Assembly: GCA_038373885.1 (NCBI GenBank)
Contig: JAWZYV010012402.1
Coordinates: 106,741-170,740, forward strand
From: Cheiracanthium punctorium
Taxonomy: Eukaryota > Arthropoda > Arachnida > Araneae > Cheiracanthiidae
DNA: 64,000 nucleotides
Direction of reading: 5' to 3'
Part shown: piece by piece, positions 34,214-46,832 of the stretch
How the letters are laid out: every line of letters starts with the position of its first letter
How positions within the stretch are numbered: the stretch's first letter is position 1
Program-made: the position numbers and the translations under genes
Notes under the pieces: generated by a model
The model's database searches: none
Told to the model about the DNA's origin: nothing
Seen by the model: the letters and a program-made list of their open reading frames with translations, nothing else

Positions 34214-35320
34214 ATAAGCCTTCCTCAGGAAGCTGATTGACTCATTTAATTTTATTCTGGAAAAATTATATTATGTATATATTTGCTTCTTTAAAGTAAC
34301 AATAGTAATACCCCCAATTTATGCATAAATAAAGAACAAATTTTGTTTGAGTTTTCTATGGCAAGCCTACATGAAGGGCATCTGCCCCACTTGCTTACGT
34401 TGGGCTGAGGGAGTTGTGCCTTGGGCGGAGGAGAATTACAAATTCTTCTTATGCAAGGCTGTCATTTTAACTAAATGCATCTGTACAGTAAAAGATCATG
34501 TATTACTTGTGTGAATATTTTATACTGTTAGAAATTGTGTTGTACTTTGATTAAAGAAGATAAATAATAGTTCCCCTTTTCTTTTCTTTTCTTTCTTTCT
34601 TTTTTTTTTTTTTTTTTTTTTTTTTTGGAAAGGAAGGAATTGTTTTTTTCTGGTAGGCGTTTTTACCGTTCGCGTTTTTCCGTACATTCAAAATAACAGT
34701 AATCTTGAAGTTAAAGAAATCAAATACCAAAATAATTGTCTAATAATGCAATTTTATCATAGCATTTTTGTAAAAGTTGTAAAATATTATTTTTGTCACC
34801 GATTACAGTCGACTGTAATCGGCACGAAGTCTGGTTCTCATACATTTAGTATAATTCATACAACACTGAAAGCTCTGAAAGGTGGACAGTTGTGGTTCCT
34901 TCAAAATTTTGTCCAATTTCCAGTGTTGTAAAAATTAGACAAGTGTACTTCAATATTATAGCCACGTTACGTTTCTCAGAAGAGTCCCAATTATGAAGGT
35001 GTCTAACTTTAAAAGTTTCAGTTTTTTCTTGAATATATATTATACATATATGCAATTATAATTAAGATTGTGAACAACAGTCTTTATTAAAATACTGCGT
35101 AAAGGGACCATAGTTATAATTTTTGAATTGATAATCAAAGGTATCAAAAGTTTCGTTTCAGAAATAGCTATAGTATAAAAGTCAGCTATAGTATAAGAGT
35201 CATCCTGTTGAAATACAACATTAAAATAATGTGAACACAAGTTAAACAAAAAAGTAAACGATCAGACATAATCGTGAATAAACAGTTTTATTTTCATTAA
35301 ACATTCCAGTATCTGTTTAG
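34214..35320. other. No gene seen; T-rich tract
   Basis: A CTTT-rich tract passes into a long T-run (about 34597-34626). A local palindrome GATTACAGTCGACTGTAATC is at 34801-34820. Otherwise AT-rich with no supported feature. Confidence 0.4.
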
Positions 35321-36005
35321 TAGGGCAGTAGCCAGAACATATTTCCAGGGAATATGAAATATATGTCGAGAATTATTAAACCAAACTTCTGGATAAATTA
35401 AAGCATATACTATTGAGTTCATCGGAAAGTAATGCCGTTTTTACTTATGTCAATATTTTGCCTAGACAAAACTACTGAAGATAGTAATACGAATTGGCAC
35501 GTATGTGACTTTCCTATTGTAAGTGCTAGATTGGAAAGCATTTTCCAAAATTTGTAACTTATGGGGGATAGAAGGTCAGAACATTCTTTTCACATATCCT
35601 GAACGATCTCAAAGAAGTATAGAGATATCCATAAAATTCTTGCTGTAAAATACAGCCCTCGCGAATGCCTAAAAATTGATTTTAGAACATTTCGAATAGG
35701 ATTCTTCATGGAGGGTAAACGTGAAATAGGAGGAGGGTGTCCATTTTTTCTTTTTCTTTTTCTTTTTTTTTTTTTTTTTGTAAGAAGGAAGTATTATTTA
35801 TAAAATGGTCCCTTTCAAATTCAACAAATACGGGTCCTATGCATAGGCACAGCTTGTTTATAAATCAATACTTGTTGTAAATTTATTTGTTTGAATTCTA
35901 TGTCAGAAAACGAAATGACTTTCCGATCAACTCGATATTTAATTCGAAAATGTGGGGTGAGGGTCCGATTTATTCAGATATTGACCCCTCCTGGCTACGA
36001 CCCTA
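35321..36005. mobile_element. Possible hAT-like element, GTAGCCAG termini
   Basis: The left TAGGGCAGTAGCCAG and the complement of the right end, TTAGGGTCGTAGCCAG, form an imperfect inverted repeat 685 bp apart. A CTTTT/T tract lies near 35750-35780. No TSD was found, so the pairing could be accidental. Confidence 0.35.
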
Positions 36006-36796
36006 AATTAAAAATAGGAAAGAAGCACGTTTCGAGTTGCACGTAAAAAAGTGCCCCTTTGTCAGCTGCAAGGGTTTTAACCAACACACAAATAGGAAGG
36101 CAATGAAATTAGAGAATAGAACAGAAGATAGGTAGGATGCATTGAAAAGAGAATGTTCAGAATCTACATTTTAATGTGACTACGAGACTGATTCTTAAAC
36201 GCATGTATGTAATCGCATTAAATTAAATTAAATTTGCATAGAATTTGATAGTAAATAAAAAACCTGTTCACATGGCTTTTCTATTTTGGATGACGCACGT
36301 CTTTGAAATGATATATCAGAAAATTGATCTAGAGGAACAAACGATACTTCTCTTTGTTATAAAATTAAGACTGCATACTTTCTCTAATCTCATGTTCAAT
36401 CGCTTTGCTCTTCACTTTAACTATATTCCAGTTATTGGTTTTTACTCAAATTACTGATGTTCAGATCAGATTTAGATTTTTCATAAAAAGTTAATTGGCT
36501 GTCATGTGATCTCCTTTCCAATGATTATATTTCTTTGTTTCAGTAACAAATAAATGAACCGTAGCTCCTTAGCAGGTATTTAATTTTATTTTGCACAATG
36601 ACAGCTGACAGTTCTTTAGCACTTACATAAATCAGGGTCAGGGATGTTGCTCGAATACAGATAACAAGAAAAGTATTTGCAAGATGTTACGTCAAAAAGT
36701 AATAAACATTTTTAGTTAAACACTTCAATTTTTTGCGTAAACAAATCTGTTTTACTTTGTTAGTTATGTAGGAAAATGTAGATGGATTTTAAATTA
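36006..36796. other. No gene seen
   Basis: AT-rich. An open frame at 36245-36457 (70 codons) has no recognisable family. Confidence 0.4.
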
Positions 36797-36945
36797 TGCT
36801 TGAGCAGTGGCGTAGCAAGAAATTTTTCATTGGGAGGGGGCGAGGGTTACGACTACTGCCACACGATATGTATATATGTGTGGGATAAGGGAGTGAAAAA
36901 TATACATTTTGTAAGGCAAATTACTAAATTAAATTCGCCTAATTT
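36797..36945 (+). mobile_element. hAT-like MITE of the GGGGCGTAGCC family, 3'-truncated
   Basis: Starts CAGTGGCGTAGCAAGAAATT and shares GATATGTATA...GTG and GTGAAAAATATACATTTTGT with the element at 43269-43438 read in reverse. No matching right end is present. Confidence 0.6.
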
Positions 36946-38301
36946 TTCGCGCTTAAGAAGGGTGGGATGGACCCAACATCTTCTTTTTTTCTTGGATAGC
37001 AGCAAATAAGCAATGATCGCTTCATCCTCACTCGAGCTCGACATATTGCCTTTTAAAGCCACTGAGTATTATCTAATAATTGCCTAGGCATATGATAGAA
37101 TGTAACAGAGATATCAAGCCAAATGTAGTAACCCCGCCTCCTGGAGTCTTGAAAATTTACGACCGTCACTTGCAAATTGGTCATAAAATCTCCCCCTCAT
37201 ACCCCCGCTGCGTCCGGAAAAAAACGCAACTGAACGCCGGGCCTTACTATCCAGAAATCTGCGCCCCTAATTCATTTTTTTTTTCTTTTCGCACTTTCGC
37301 CGCAAACCAAGAGGAACTCCTCTCATCATTACGGTGGTACGGAAATTTGGTTACTTCCCACACATCGGCACGCCAAGAGATCGCCAACAATTTCACCCCC
37401 TTTTCAAGAACGATCAGTGCGTGACCCTGCAGATCTAGACTCACGGAAAATATCACGAGGATGGCCCCCGTTCTAAAGTGGGGATGGCAAAAGCGGGAAG
37501 ATAGCAACCCATAAATTACTCCAGCCAGTGTCATTCGGAGATGTTTAGCAAGGGTATAATAAGAGTTCCTTTATCAGCAGCAATAATTAAAACTTGTCTT
37601 TAGAAAAATATTTTAAAACGCTAGAAGCATCGCACTTACTATCGCATGTTTTGAAAAAAAAAAATTTAATATTTTATTCTTTTTTTTCACGATTTTAAAA
37701 TTCGCTAATTTTAATTTAAAATGCGTGCGCTCACTGTCTCAGGAAGGAAAAAAAGAAAAGAAGGGAAATTTGAAGGAAGAAAATTGCGTTAACTATTTAC
37801 ATATATTTACCTCAAAATTTACTTATTCGTTTTAGTTGATCTTATTTTAGGCTGTATATTCGGAGCACGTGACATGGCGCTTCCATTTTATAGTTGTCCT
37901 AGAAACTGCACAGATAGTATCAAAACACGTACTAAAATAATCTTTCACACATTATGAAGGTTTAATTTCTACCTGAAAATCAAAGTAAATTATCTGAATA
38001 TTTTAATTGAATCCAACAAATTATTCGAAGAGTTTAGTTTCATAAATTGACATTTATTTTCCTATTTTATAAAGATAGTTGCAAGTTATGCATAAATGTA
38101 TAAATTTAATAATATCTGATGCTAATAACTAATAAGTAGTTCGAAAAATCCTCTAAAGTTTTAGACATTCTAAAATTTAAACTTTTGGTCAGAGAAAAGA
38201 AAAAATTAGATTTTTTTTTTTTGGGAAACATATATCGTAATTTAATGTGTTCCCTTGAGTATTTGTAGAGCCTGAAATATTTAACCCATTAACCGTATAT
38301 A
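36946..38301. other. No supported gene
   Basis: 37080-37540 is GC-richer and holds overlapping open frames on both strands (37080-37424 plus, 37247-37534 minus) without recognisable domains. It may be an eroded repeat. 37600-38300 is AT-rich. Confidence 0.4.
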
Positions 38302-38551
38302 CACTCATGTCCATAAATTAAGGATAATTCAGAATCACACAGAAATTGATCTCTAAAATAAAAATTTCACCTGTGGAATGATCACACACATCTTGAAGAA
38401 GAATATGCAAATTACAGGAAACCACCAGATGGCGTGGATGGTACGTCACAATGACGAGAGTGTAAGAGATGGGTATATAAGGAATGGTGGCAAAGAAGTA
38501 AAATTGTTCACAAGCGCTGTGAAAGCCTTTCAGTGCAAAAACCGCATAGTT

Positions 38552-38790
38552 ATGGCGCAAAGGAGGCATTTGGGTGATGTTTTACGTGGCAGAATTATCG
38601 GACGACTGGAATGTGGACGTACCCAGCTGGAAGTATCCGAGGAACTTGGAATCGCCCAGAGTGTCATCTCCAGGCTTTGGCAACGATTCGAAGATGATGG
38701 TAATGTGAGTAGACGTTACAGCACAGGTCGCCCCCGAGTTACAATGCCGAATGAGGACCGCTATTTGGCGGTGTCGTCCCAGAACCCGCG
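38552..38790 (+). pseudogene. Tc1-like transposase, N-terminal half
   Basis: The likely start is ATG 38552 (MAQRRHLGDV). The first helix-turn-helix domain is visible: GRIIGRLECGRTQLEVSEEL then IAQSVISRLWQRFEDDG. The GRPRV hinge motif that usually separates the two DNA-binding domains follows, then the second domain begins (NEDRYLAV). The frame is lost after about 38775, where the large insertion begins. The open frame extends upstream to ATG 38378, but those residues do not resemble transposase. The 3' half is at 45089-45907. Confidence 0.85.
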
Positions 38791-40034
38791 GTAACCCCAG
38801 AATGGGGTGGGAAATGTTGGGGAAGAGAAGAGAGATTTACGACTATTTCTCCTCATCAAGGTCAGTAACGAGATCGGGGATTACAGAATTCAACTTAGCG
38901 ATAGTCCCTCCTCCCCCTCTCAGAGCTCTCTTATCAATTCTGTGCTTCAGCGCCTTCCTGTCTTCAAAATACAAAAGCCGAATGAGATGGAAGAATCACT
39001 TGTTTATGTCTTCGAATTCAAAGCGATTTTTCTCAATACTTATGAAAAAGCTATGTGTTCGATATAAACTGAAACTTTTTTGAGGGAATTTTAAATCATA
39101 CTCATTCTTATGAAAAGAAAATTAATGAATTCTTCTGTAACTTTAAAAGTACGAAATTATAATAATCGAATAAAAATAAAAATACTCATTATAGTTAAGT
39201 AATTACTATAGTAATTATACAATTTAAATTATATGCTTATATAGATATTCATTTACATTACACGACGTACAGGAAGTACAGCAAGGGGGCTAATAGGGCC
39301 AAAATTTTTGATTATCATATTTATTTAGTCTAATCAAATGGATATGCCCCCTTCATTTAACTTATGAACAGCAGTTAGCTGTGGCATTACAAAACTTTTG
39401 CCCCTCTCCCGAAATGTGTTTCATATTGCCAAACCTAGAAAGAAAATGAAATATACTATAAGAATTTTTTTTTATCAGCAAATAATCTCTCCCCTCCTCC
39501 CCCCCCCCCCAAAAAAAAAAGAAAAGAAAAAACCTCGAGTGTAGTCCGCTTTAATAATAAATACTCTAAGTAGACAATTTGATACAAATACATATGAATT
39601 ATTAATGTAAGCAGAAATTACATTTTTAGCGAGATTAATTAAAAGGTTTTTGTAGATATTGTATAGCGAAAAGTTTTTCCAAGAATATATTTTCCTTGGA
39701 ATAAACTATAAATTTTGACTTCCTTTAACTAAAGACAAACTTTAAAACAAAATACTGATTACGATAAGTTTCATCAAATAAATTATGCATTTAAAATAAA
39801 TGCTCGAATTCAAACTAATACCCGGAATAAACGTGCATTTCTTAACACTTTTTATTTAAATATTTTTATTTTATTTTGGTGATTTCAAAGTTAAATTCAT
39901 AAATAAAGTGATTTGCAGAAACTTTGAAAAGTGCTTGAAGAAAACAAGATGTTGATGGGTGATTTCTTTTCCTCTTCTACAATAAAGAAACAGTATCCCC
40001 GCAATTATTTAATATTGTTGATTTGTTCAGGCAA

Positions 40035-40215
40035 AGCATACTAGGGCTATCTTCCAAAGAGAAAAATGTTTTGAGCGAGCACGTTTTAAGGGGGCGTAAC
40101 GAGTATTTACGTTACATCTGGGGAAAACATCCCAAAACTCCAGATCGACAACTGCGTAGGAAGGCAGAACGCTGGAACTTCATGCTTTAGCCATCGGACA
40201 ATGTTCATCAATTAT
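40035..40215 (-). mobile_element. tRNA-derived SINE, family B, degraded
   Basis: Minus-strand copy recognised by CGTAACGAGTATTTACGTTA-type body and ATACTAGGGCTATCTTCC tail words shared with the 46606 copy. The tRNA-like head is poorly preserved. Confidence 0.55.
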
Positions 40216-41198
40216 TTAATTATTAATATTTTATAACGCATTTTACAATTTAACAGTGCTTTATTCGATGTATCAAGTTGCGCTGTTTTTAAAAGCACGT
40301 TTTGTAAATATTTAAACGATTTTAATACTTTAAATCTATAAAGTTTTAATATAGTATCTCTGATCGGATCATTTTTCTTTCAACACAAGGAAACCCGTAA
40401 AAATTTAACCCTTTGAGGCGCAACCCTTTCCCAAAGCTGAAAAAAGGGCTGTCGTTGCGCACAGCCAGCTGCGTCAAAAAAAGGGTCTCTAGATCTGTGG
40501 CACGCGATGAACGTTTCAATCGTCCGCCATCTTGCTGTTAGTTAAGACAAGCGATGGCAACGGCTGCCCTTTTTTCAGCATTGGGCAATCTATCCGGCTA
40601 TTCTCGCATTTTTCCATTTTTCAGCAGATGTCAGTGCTGCTAAAAATAATCGTGACAATTTTTTTACGGGAAATGACGAGCTAAAAAGTAAAGGATTCTC
40701 GTGGAGCTATGTCACCCGCAACTATTTTTATAGAAATCAAATCTATTCTTCGTGACTGGCAATAGTCAAAACGTCAGAGTTTGGTGTTCCCAGAGCGGGA
40801 ACACTGCGCCTATTGAAAAGGGAAAATATTATTAACTTTCGCTCAACAAATAAAACATTTTTCCATAAAATATTTTGTATTGCATTAAAAACTATAAATA
40901 AATAAATAATTTAAAGAAACTCTAATAATTAGAAAGCATTTAAAACCACAACCTATTGGAAATGAGAAAAATTGTTTAAACCAAACGCTTAAAAAATAAT
41001 CATGTTTAAATTAAGCTGGCAGTGAAAAGTTTCTTTTTAATAAATATTTTGTCAAGACACAGACTGGAGTTTCTTTTTGTATTTTTAAGTGGAACGGCTA
41101 AAATACGGTTAACTACTTCCCCGATTGCGATAGTTCATATGTATAATATGCTTAGGAAATCCTGATAACAATAGCTTTCTAAAGAAATATTATCACTG

Positions 41199-41385
41199 TT
41201 CCCAGACCTACTGAAATTTTGGAGGTGCACAGGAAACCTTTGAGGGGGGGCACATATCGAATTTTAAAGCAGAAAGGGGAGGTTTCTTTAAAATTTCAAA
41301 CATGTTTATTTTTTTTTTAAATTGACTAAGTTGTTCGGGGGGGAGACACAGAGGGGAAATGTGCCCCCCTCTACGCCTATAGGTC
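41199..41385 (-). mobile_element. hAT-like MITE, GCACATATCG family, copy 2
   Basis: Reverse complement of the right half of 34012-34213: CACTGTTCCCAGACCTACTG then AAATTTTGGAGGTGCACAGG and GGGGGGGCACATATCGAATT. The other end, CTACGCCTAT near 41380, resembles the GGCGTAG termini of related MITEs. No TSD identified. Confidence 0.6.
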
Positions 41386-41404
41386 ATATGTATTGTATGC
41401 TTAG

Positions 41405-41586
41405 CTGTGACGTAGCTACACTGGGTGACATCCGGGGCGGATATAAGTGGTGTCACCCCTCATATGAGCATTTTTGCCCCATACATGCGATATTTTTGGA
41501 ATTTTTGCTGTACAAGCCGTCGGGTGTCACCTTTTTGAGGGTGACACCCGGGGCGGACCGCCCCCCCTCGTCTTGCTACGCCACTG
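41405..41586. mobile_element. hAT MITE with perfect 8-bp TSD (182 bp)
   Basis: Flanked by ATGCTTAG on both sides (41397-41404, 41587-41594). The left end CTGTGACGTAGCTAC and the complement of the right end, CAGTGGCGTAGCAAG, are inverted repeats with mismatches. Subterminal GGGTGACATCCGGGGCGG and GGGTGACACCCGGGGCGG words also occur at both ends. Confidence 0.88.
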
Positions 41587-43268
41587 ATGCTTAGGATAAC
41601 AGTAGTTATGAAGGTTTACCTCCGCTCCAGACCTACGTAACTGCACCAAAATTTACGCCTTTACTCCAAAACAAGAGAAATTTGGGCATAAGATCCATTC
41701 TAATGCCTTCCTCACGTATGTTACAAAAGAAAGAAATTGTGTGTCCAATATTTACTAAAAATGAATCATGTTGGCGTTTTTTCCGCACACCTTTCGCCCC
41801 CACTTTTAACCCCACCCCAACGTATTACCGTATTTTCTAACTTTTACTTTCTACAGATCGCTTATGAAAACCAGGCATTTAGACAGAAAAAATCTTTGGG
41901 GAATGCGCAAAAGATGGTAAAGGTAGAACATCTCATAAAAAGGCTTAATTACTGATATCCAATTAACAAAAATTAAGGATTTTTTTTCTGGAGGGGGTCG
42001 AAGGCATGCCCCTGTGGTCACCCTTTGGCTTGGCTACATGCCTGATGAGAACAAAAATAAGAAAAGAACGTATAATGATGAGGGATATCCAGGGCCAGCC
42101 TTAGGCAGGGGCAAACGCCCAGAGGCCCGCGATTGGAAGCTCCGCATGAAAATTTAGTTTCCGAAAAAATATATGAATTATAAATGCAACATTTGTCTGT
42201 TATGTTATTATTTTTTTCCGTACATTTTAGTAATGAGTCGAATTGAATTAAACTCTTCCTTGCCAACTTTGTAAAGCTGCTTTACAAATTTTCTTGAAAC
42301 TTGAGTATTAGTAATGTAGATTAATTAATATTTTTACTGATTACTGCATGTCTTAATCCATCGGATTTATGATATGTTGCACTGCAATATTACGTTCAGA
42401 CGCCCATGTTGCATAAATGTTCAACAGCACCGATAATATTTTTTTTAAACTTGCGGGGGGGGGGGTGGCTTTTAACTTAGGTTGTCAGTTATTATGCAAT
42501 AAGAAGAAAATAGTAAAATAATCCAAAATTTCACTCTACTAATCGTTAGGGGTGGAGTGGGTATATGAGCCCACCCCCTCTTCTCCTTTGTCTAAGCATG
42601 ACTTTTTTGTTAAGATAATAGCTCTTAATCAGAATGTTTAATTTTTATTAGCATTCTTTCACTATATTATGATGAAAGTTTGATGATGGGGCACAAATGA
42701 AAGTCATTTAAAGCAGTTCTTTTAAGAAAGCACACAGTTTATCACCCGCTGTTAACCTTTTTACACACCGCATTGAGATCCAGGCACATTTTAAATTAGT
42801 CCCCCCCCCCCCATATTGTGTTTTCTAATGCGTTAGCGAAAGGTTAGTCATTTAAATGGGGGAGAGGGACTTTTTTTATATAATTTTTACTGTGTTTCCA
42901 ATTGGGAACATGGGTCATTTCTGACTATAATTTACATTGGTTTCAAAAACTGAATATACTGATGGGTATTTTAAATAATAAATGAAATACTAAGACTTAA
43001 TAAAAGATTTATTTTTAAATTTCAGTAAAGATATGAATTAAGTTTGAAGAAGGGGAGGGTGCATCAAGATAGCTCTGTAAATATTTATGAAAAAGGCTAT
43101 TTTCATGACTTTTTCCAGTTTCCCAGTCATGATAGAAATGCAACATCTATTTTAAAAAATGAAGTCAGTTTTTAACTTTATCTGCTAATTTTTTCAAGTC
43201 AATACTGATAAAATTTCATTTTTGAATAAATTTTTAATTCGATGTTCCCAGTTAGGAACATTGGACGC

Positions 43269-43438
43269 GGTAGGGGCGTAGCCAAAGGGGGGGGGGTCAT
43301 AACCACCCTTCATGAGGAATTTTTTGCTATACAAAATGTATATTCTTCACTACATTATCATACACTCGTATACATATCTATGAGTTGTAGTTGTCTTAAC
43401 CGCCCCCCCCCCCATGAAAAATTTCTGGCTACGCCCCT
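43269..43438 (-). mobile_element. hAT-like MITE of the GGGGCGTAGCC family
   Basis: The left GTAGGGGCGTAGCC and right GGCTACGCCCCTG are inverted, followed inwards by a G-run and a C-run. Flanks share TTGGAC (43260-43265 and 43439-43444), a partial TSD. The interior AAAATGTATATTCTTCAC... matches 36797-36945 in reverse. Confidence 0.72.
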
Positions 43439-43984
43439 GTTGGACTGTAAAGGGTTAAAAGAATCAAGTAACAACAAAAAAATTGAGAATGTCCACTCAT
43501 AAGACGTCTTACCATTATTATAAAAACCAGACCTGTAAGAGCTAAAGAACATTCAGCATAAATCTTTAAAATGCAATATTTTTTTAAGGTCTTTTGAAAT
43601 GAAAGATGAATCATGATAATTTGTTATGCAATTTCTGTGCTTCTCAAAGTGTTTTGTTAAACTTACTCAATATTTACCTATTGGCTTGTCCGAGAGTAGA
43701 GCTTGTATAGTAACATTGTGTATTCTTCTGAGTATCGCTAACTAAACTAAGTGAGTAAACTAAGTTTGTTTTTGAAATTTGTAAAGAGTTCGATCCCCCC
43801 CCCCCCCAAGAAAAGTCTTAAATTCTCTCATAACGAAATATTTAATATAATGGGCACCGTTAATAATATTTTTCAAGATACAGTAACTAAAAACTAAAAA
43901 AAAGAAAAAACATGAACGAAAATTTTCTGAAATGTGATGAAATAATAATGCATAGTAAGTATATTGTATAGTGTGTAAGGAAAA

Positions 43985-44195
43985 TCAACACTAGGGGTGT
44001 CTGTTCTTGGAGAGGATGCCTTGAGCGAGGTCACTTTTAAGGGGTTCTAACGCGTATTCACGTTATATTTCGAGAAAACCGCCCAAAAATGTAGGCCGTC
44101 AAATCGACACCCGCGGGTAGACAAGAACCTTGGTTCTTCACGCTTCATGCATCTACCAAATTCACTGTGCTATCCACTCGCCCATATGTCAGGAC
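43985..44195 (-). mobile_element. tRNA-derived SINE, family B
   Basis: Minus-strand copy: ACTTTTAAGGGGTTCTAACG then CGTATTCACGTTATATTTCG, GTCAAATCGACACCCGCGGG, and the A-box region read in reverse (CACTGTGCTATCCACTCGCC). Confidence 0.72.
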
Positions 44196-45088
44196 CGTTA
44201 CAGAATAAAACCTGCCTTAAGTAAATCCTTAACTAAGCATAAACTTATTATTTAAGAAAATATTTCTTGGTCCAGTGAACAAACACTTAGTCCATTTCTA
44301 TATAATTTTTATTCAACGGAAAATGAAGTAAACAGTAAGTCTTAAACAAAAGTATGTCTTTCTATTTAAGACAAGTTTTATTATATAACAATAAAACTTA
44401 ATTTCATCTATACCCTATTTACTTTTCGATTAAAATTATTTTTAAATGAAATTTAGTGTAATATGTATTGGCAAATCCAAAATGTTCAGTTAAATACTAT
44501 TATGTACCTTCATAAACATGTATAAAATCATAAAAAACTCTTATCGTTATTTTAACGTTTAAATCCTACTTTAATAGATACGTGTATCGACTAAACGTAT
44601 ACATTAATTTAGCATTTTAGTCGATATATGTATCGACTTTGATAAATATATCTTTTTAATAACTTGTTTAAAAATATACTGCCTTGTAAATGATGACAGA
44701 AAGCATGTATGTAGGTTTAATGAATGTTTGATAAAATAATATTTGAGTTCGATGCTCTACTTGTGGTAAACGAAATCTCATTTTGAAATAAATTTGGATC
44801 TCCGTACTCGAAGAAAAGAACGCATAAATCAGAGTTTTCTTCCGAAAGAAAACACATTCAACGGAAATCTCTTTTTTCAGTGAAACGGCTTCGATTTAAC
44901 AATAGCCGTGCGTGACCCCCAAACTTGACCCTGGGTGGACTTTCTTAAGGGACCATCTACAGGATTTTTGTTGCCCAAACAGCATTTTGAGAGGAATGGT
45001 AGAATCGGGAAGAAATAAGGGGGGAATGAAGGGGAAAGTGGTTTTTGACAGTTTGGCGGGCTGGCTGCGCGGAGAGTGAGACTAAACC

Positions 45089-45907
45089 CTATTTGGCAGT
45101 TACTGCCAAAAGAAACAGACGGAGTACAGCATCAACCTGTCTCGTCAGCTCTCTTCAGCTACCGGTACGACAGTTTCAAGGCAGACCGTGTACAGACGCT
45201 TAGGGCACATTGGTCTATATGCTCGTAGGCCTGTCAGATGTGTTCCACTTACCGCAACCCACTGTCGCCTGCGATTAACCTGGAGTAGAGAGCATGCATT
45301 GTGGACACCGCAACAGTGGTCTTGTGTGATGTTTTCCGACGAGTCCAGGTTTAGTTAGGAGTCTGATTCTCGCCGGACATTCATCTGGAGAGCGCCAGGT
45401 ACCCGTTACCACCAAGAGAACACCATTGAAAGACACCGTTACGGTGGTGCAGGATGGCTCGTTTGGGGAGGAATTATTCTTGGTTCCAGAACTGACCTGC
45501 ATGTTCAGAGTGTAACGATGACAGGCCACATCTATCGGGATGTCATTCTGGAACAACATGTACGTTTGTTTCGGGGCGCCATGGGTGCTGAATTTGTGTT
45601 TATGGATGACAACGCCCGTCCTCACCGTGCAAACATTGTAGACGAATGCATTCAATCGGAGGATATCACCCGTATGCATTGGCCAGCATACTCACCGGAC
45701 TTGAATCCAATAGAGCATGTGTGGGATATGCTTGGCCGACGAATTGCAGCCCGTCAACCCCCTCCCACCTGTCTACCGGAACTTCGGAGTGCATTGCTTG
45801 ATGAGTGGTGTAATATTCCCCAAGATCAGATTGACCATTTGATACTCAGCATGCCTAGGCGTTGTCAGGCCTGTATTGCATCGTCCGGGAGACATACTCC
45901 GTATTAA
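45089..45907 (+). pseudogene. Tc1-like transposase, C-terminal half
   Basis: Continues the protein of 38552-38790 from the end of the DNA-binding region through the catalytic domain. It shows the second helix-turn-helix (VSRQTVYRRLGHIGLYARRP), the first catalytic aspartate in FSDESRF (about 45335), the second in FMDDNARPH (about 45605) and the glutamate in DLNPIEHVW (about 45710). The last two are 34 residues apart, as in Tc1. A one-base shift lies near 45130 and an in-frame TAG at 45356-45358, right after the first aspartate motif. The open frame from 45518 to the TAA at 45905-45907 is intact. The protein cannot be made. Confidence 0.9.
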
Positions 45908-46133
45908 CCATCCTACTAACCATGTTATACTGTTTTTTGTAAATAGGTTCTTTTTTGAAATTTGGTCAAGGGAGTAAAACGAGCAATTTTTATTAATTAT
46001 GTCAAATATATAGCATCTTTTTTGCTCTTTACTTTTTGTTTAATAAATAGACTTTACAAATAAGTCAAATTTGTTTTGCTTCTTTCTCTTTCTTTGCCTG
46101 AACTTCATTATCCTTAATTTATGGACATGAGTG

Positions 46134-46605
46134 TAGAACACTGTAAAACTAAAATTAAAAAAAAAAAAAAACCTGTTAAATTCTTTTTAAAAGCATTTCC
46201 TTAATTCATGTTAAATATTTTTTGCAATTCCCTTAAAGAACTCTTCAGCAATGTGACACAGGCATTTAAAAGTTTAATGTTAAGAAAATCTTCATGCACG
46301 GGTGATTTGTGAAACGTAAATTAATTTCACAATTTTTTTTTTCGGGGTTTCCCGCAAGTACCCTACAGAGGGTGTTCACACATTTTTGTAACGATTTTGC
46401 AAAGATATATATAGAAATAAATATAAGAATTTTATTTTCTAATGTGTTCAGTCTGATAGCCCTTTCTTTGAACCATCATATTACATCTTGATTTCAAAGA
46501 TGAAAGTCCTTTTCTTAAAACATCAAGGCTGATATTGTTCCACTCCTCCATCACAATCTTGTAGTAATATAATCTTTTGTAGTAATATATGAATGCATCT
46601 TGTGT
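46134..46605. other. No gene seen
   Basis: AT-rich DNA beyond the Tc1 end, with an A-run (46158-46171) and a T-run (46327-46341). Confidence 0.4.
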
Positions 46606-46832
46606 TTGCGTGATTATGGTAACGCTATACTAGGGCAATCTGCCAAGGATGGGAAGGTGCCTTGGTAGGAGAACTTTCTAAGGGGTTCTAAAGCGTATTC
46701 ACGTTACATCTGGAAAAAACCTACCAAAAATCCAGACTGTTAGATCGACAGCTGCTCGATGGGACCCGATCCCGGGACCTTCACTCTTCGGCAGTCTATC
46801 ATTTTCAGTGACATAAATACTGTGCGATGGTA
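46606..46832 (-). mobile_element. tRNA-derived SINE, family B (best copy)
   Basis: On the minus strand: A-box region GCACAGTATTTATGTCACTG, then GATAGACTGCCGAAGAGTGA, B-box region GGTCCCGGGATCGGGTCCC, body CAGTCTGGATTTTTGGTAGG and GCTTTAGAACCCCTTAGAAA, and tail CCTTGGCAGATTGCCCTAG ending ATAATCACGCAAACAC. Its boxes and tail identify the six other copies or fragments in the window. Confidence 0.82.

Larger units (their letters stand above)
38773..45088. other. 6.3 kb insertion, a mosaic of repeats
   Basis: The segment separates the two transposase halves. Its edges are marked by CTATTTGGCGGT (38761-38772) and CTATTTGGCAGT (45089-45100), 12 bp with one mismatch, which may be a target duplication. 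No inverted ends, poly(A) or long frames show what inserted. Recognisable pieces inside are SINE-B copies, hAT-like MITEs, a CAGGGCCAGCCTTAGGC hAT-like scrap near 42089, G- and C-runs, and a hairpin at about 44576-44639 (CGACTAAA/TTTAGTCG core). Around 40406 a TTAACCCTTTGAGG looks piggyBac-like but lacks a partner. Alternatively the two halves could come from two copies of the family brought together by rearrangement. Confidence 0.55.
38302..46133 (+). mobile_element. Tc1-like element split by a ~6.3 kb insertion
   Basis: The ends at 38302 (CACTCATGTCCATAAATTAA, continuing GGATAAT) and 46133 (exact complement) are 27-bp perfect inverted repeats flanked by TA on both sides (38300-38301, 46134-46135). 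The 5' half of a transposase lies next to the left end and the 3' half next to the right end, in the same orientation. Without the 38773-45088 segment the element would be about 1.5 kb, normal for Tc1. The family differs from the intact Tc1 at 8096 in ends and protein. Confidence 0.85.

Noticed and set aside
37080..37534. Opposed open frames of 114 and 95 codons
   Set aside because: They overlap on opposite strands in one GC-richer patch and show no domain or start context. At most one could be real, and neither looks like a known family.
40406..43456. A 3 kb piggyBac element from TTAACCCTTT at 40406 to AAAGGGTTAA at 43456
   Set aside because: Only six bases of the ends match and they diverge at once (GAGGCG versus ACAGTC). 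No transposase lies between. The pairing is likely chance.
45275..45679. 134-codon minus-strand frame
   Set aside because: Lies antisense to the catalytic domain of the broken Tc1 transposase and has no independent features.
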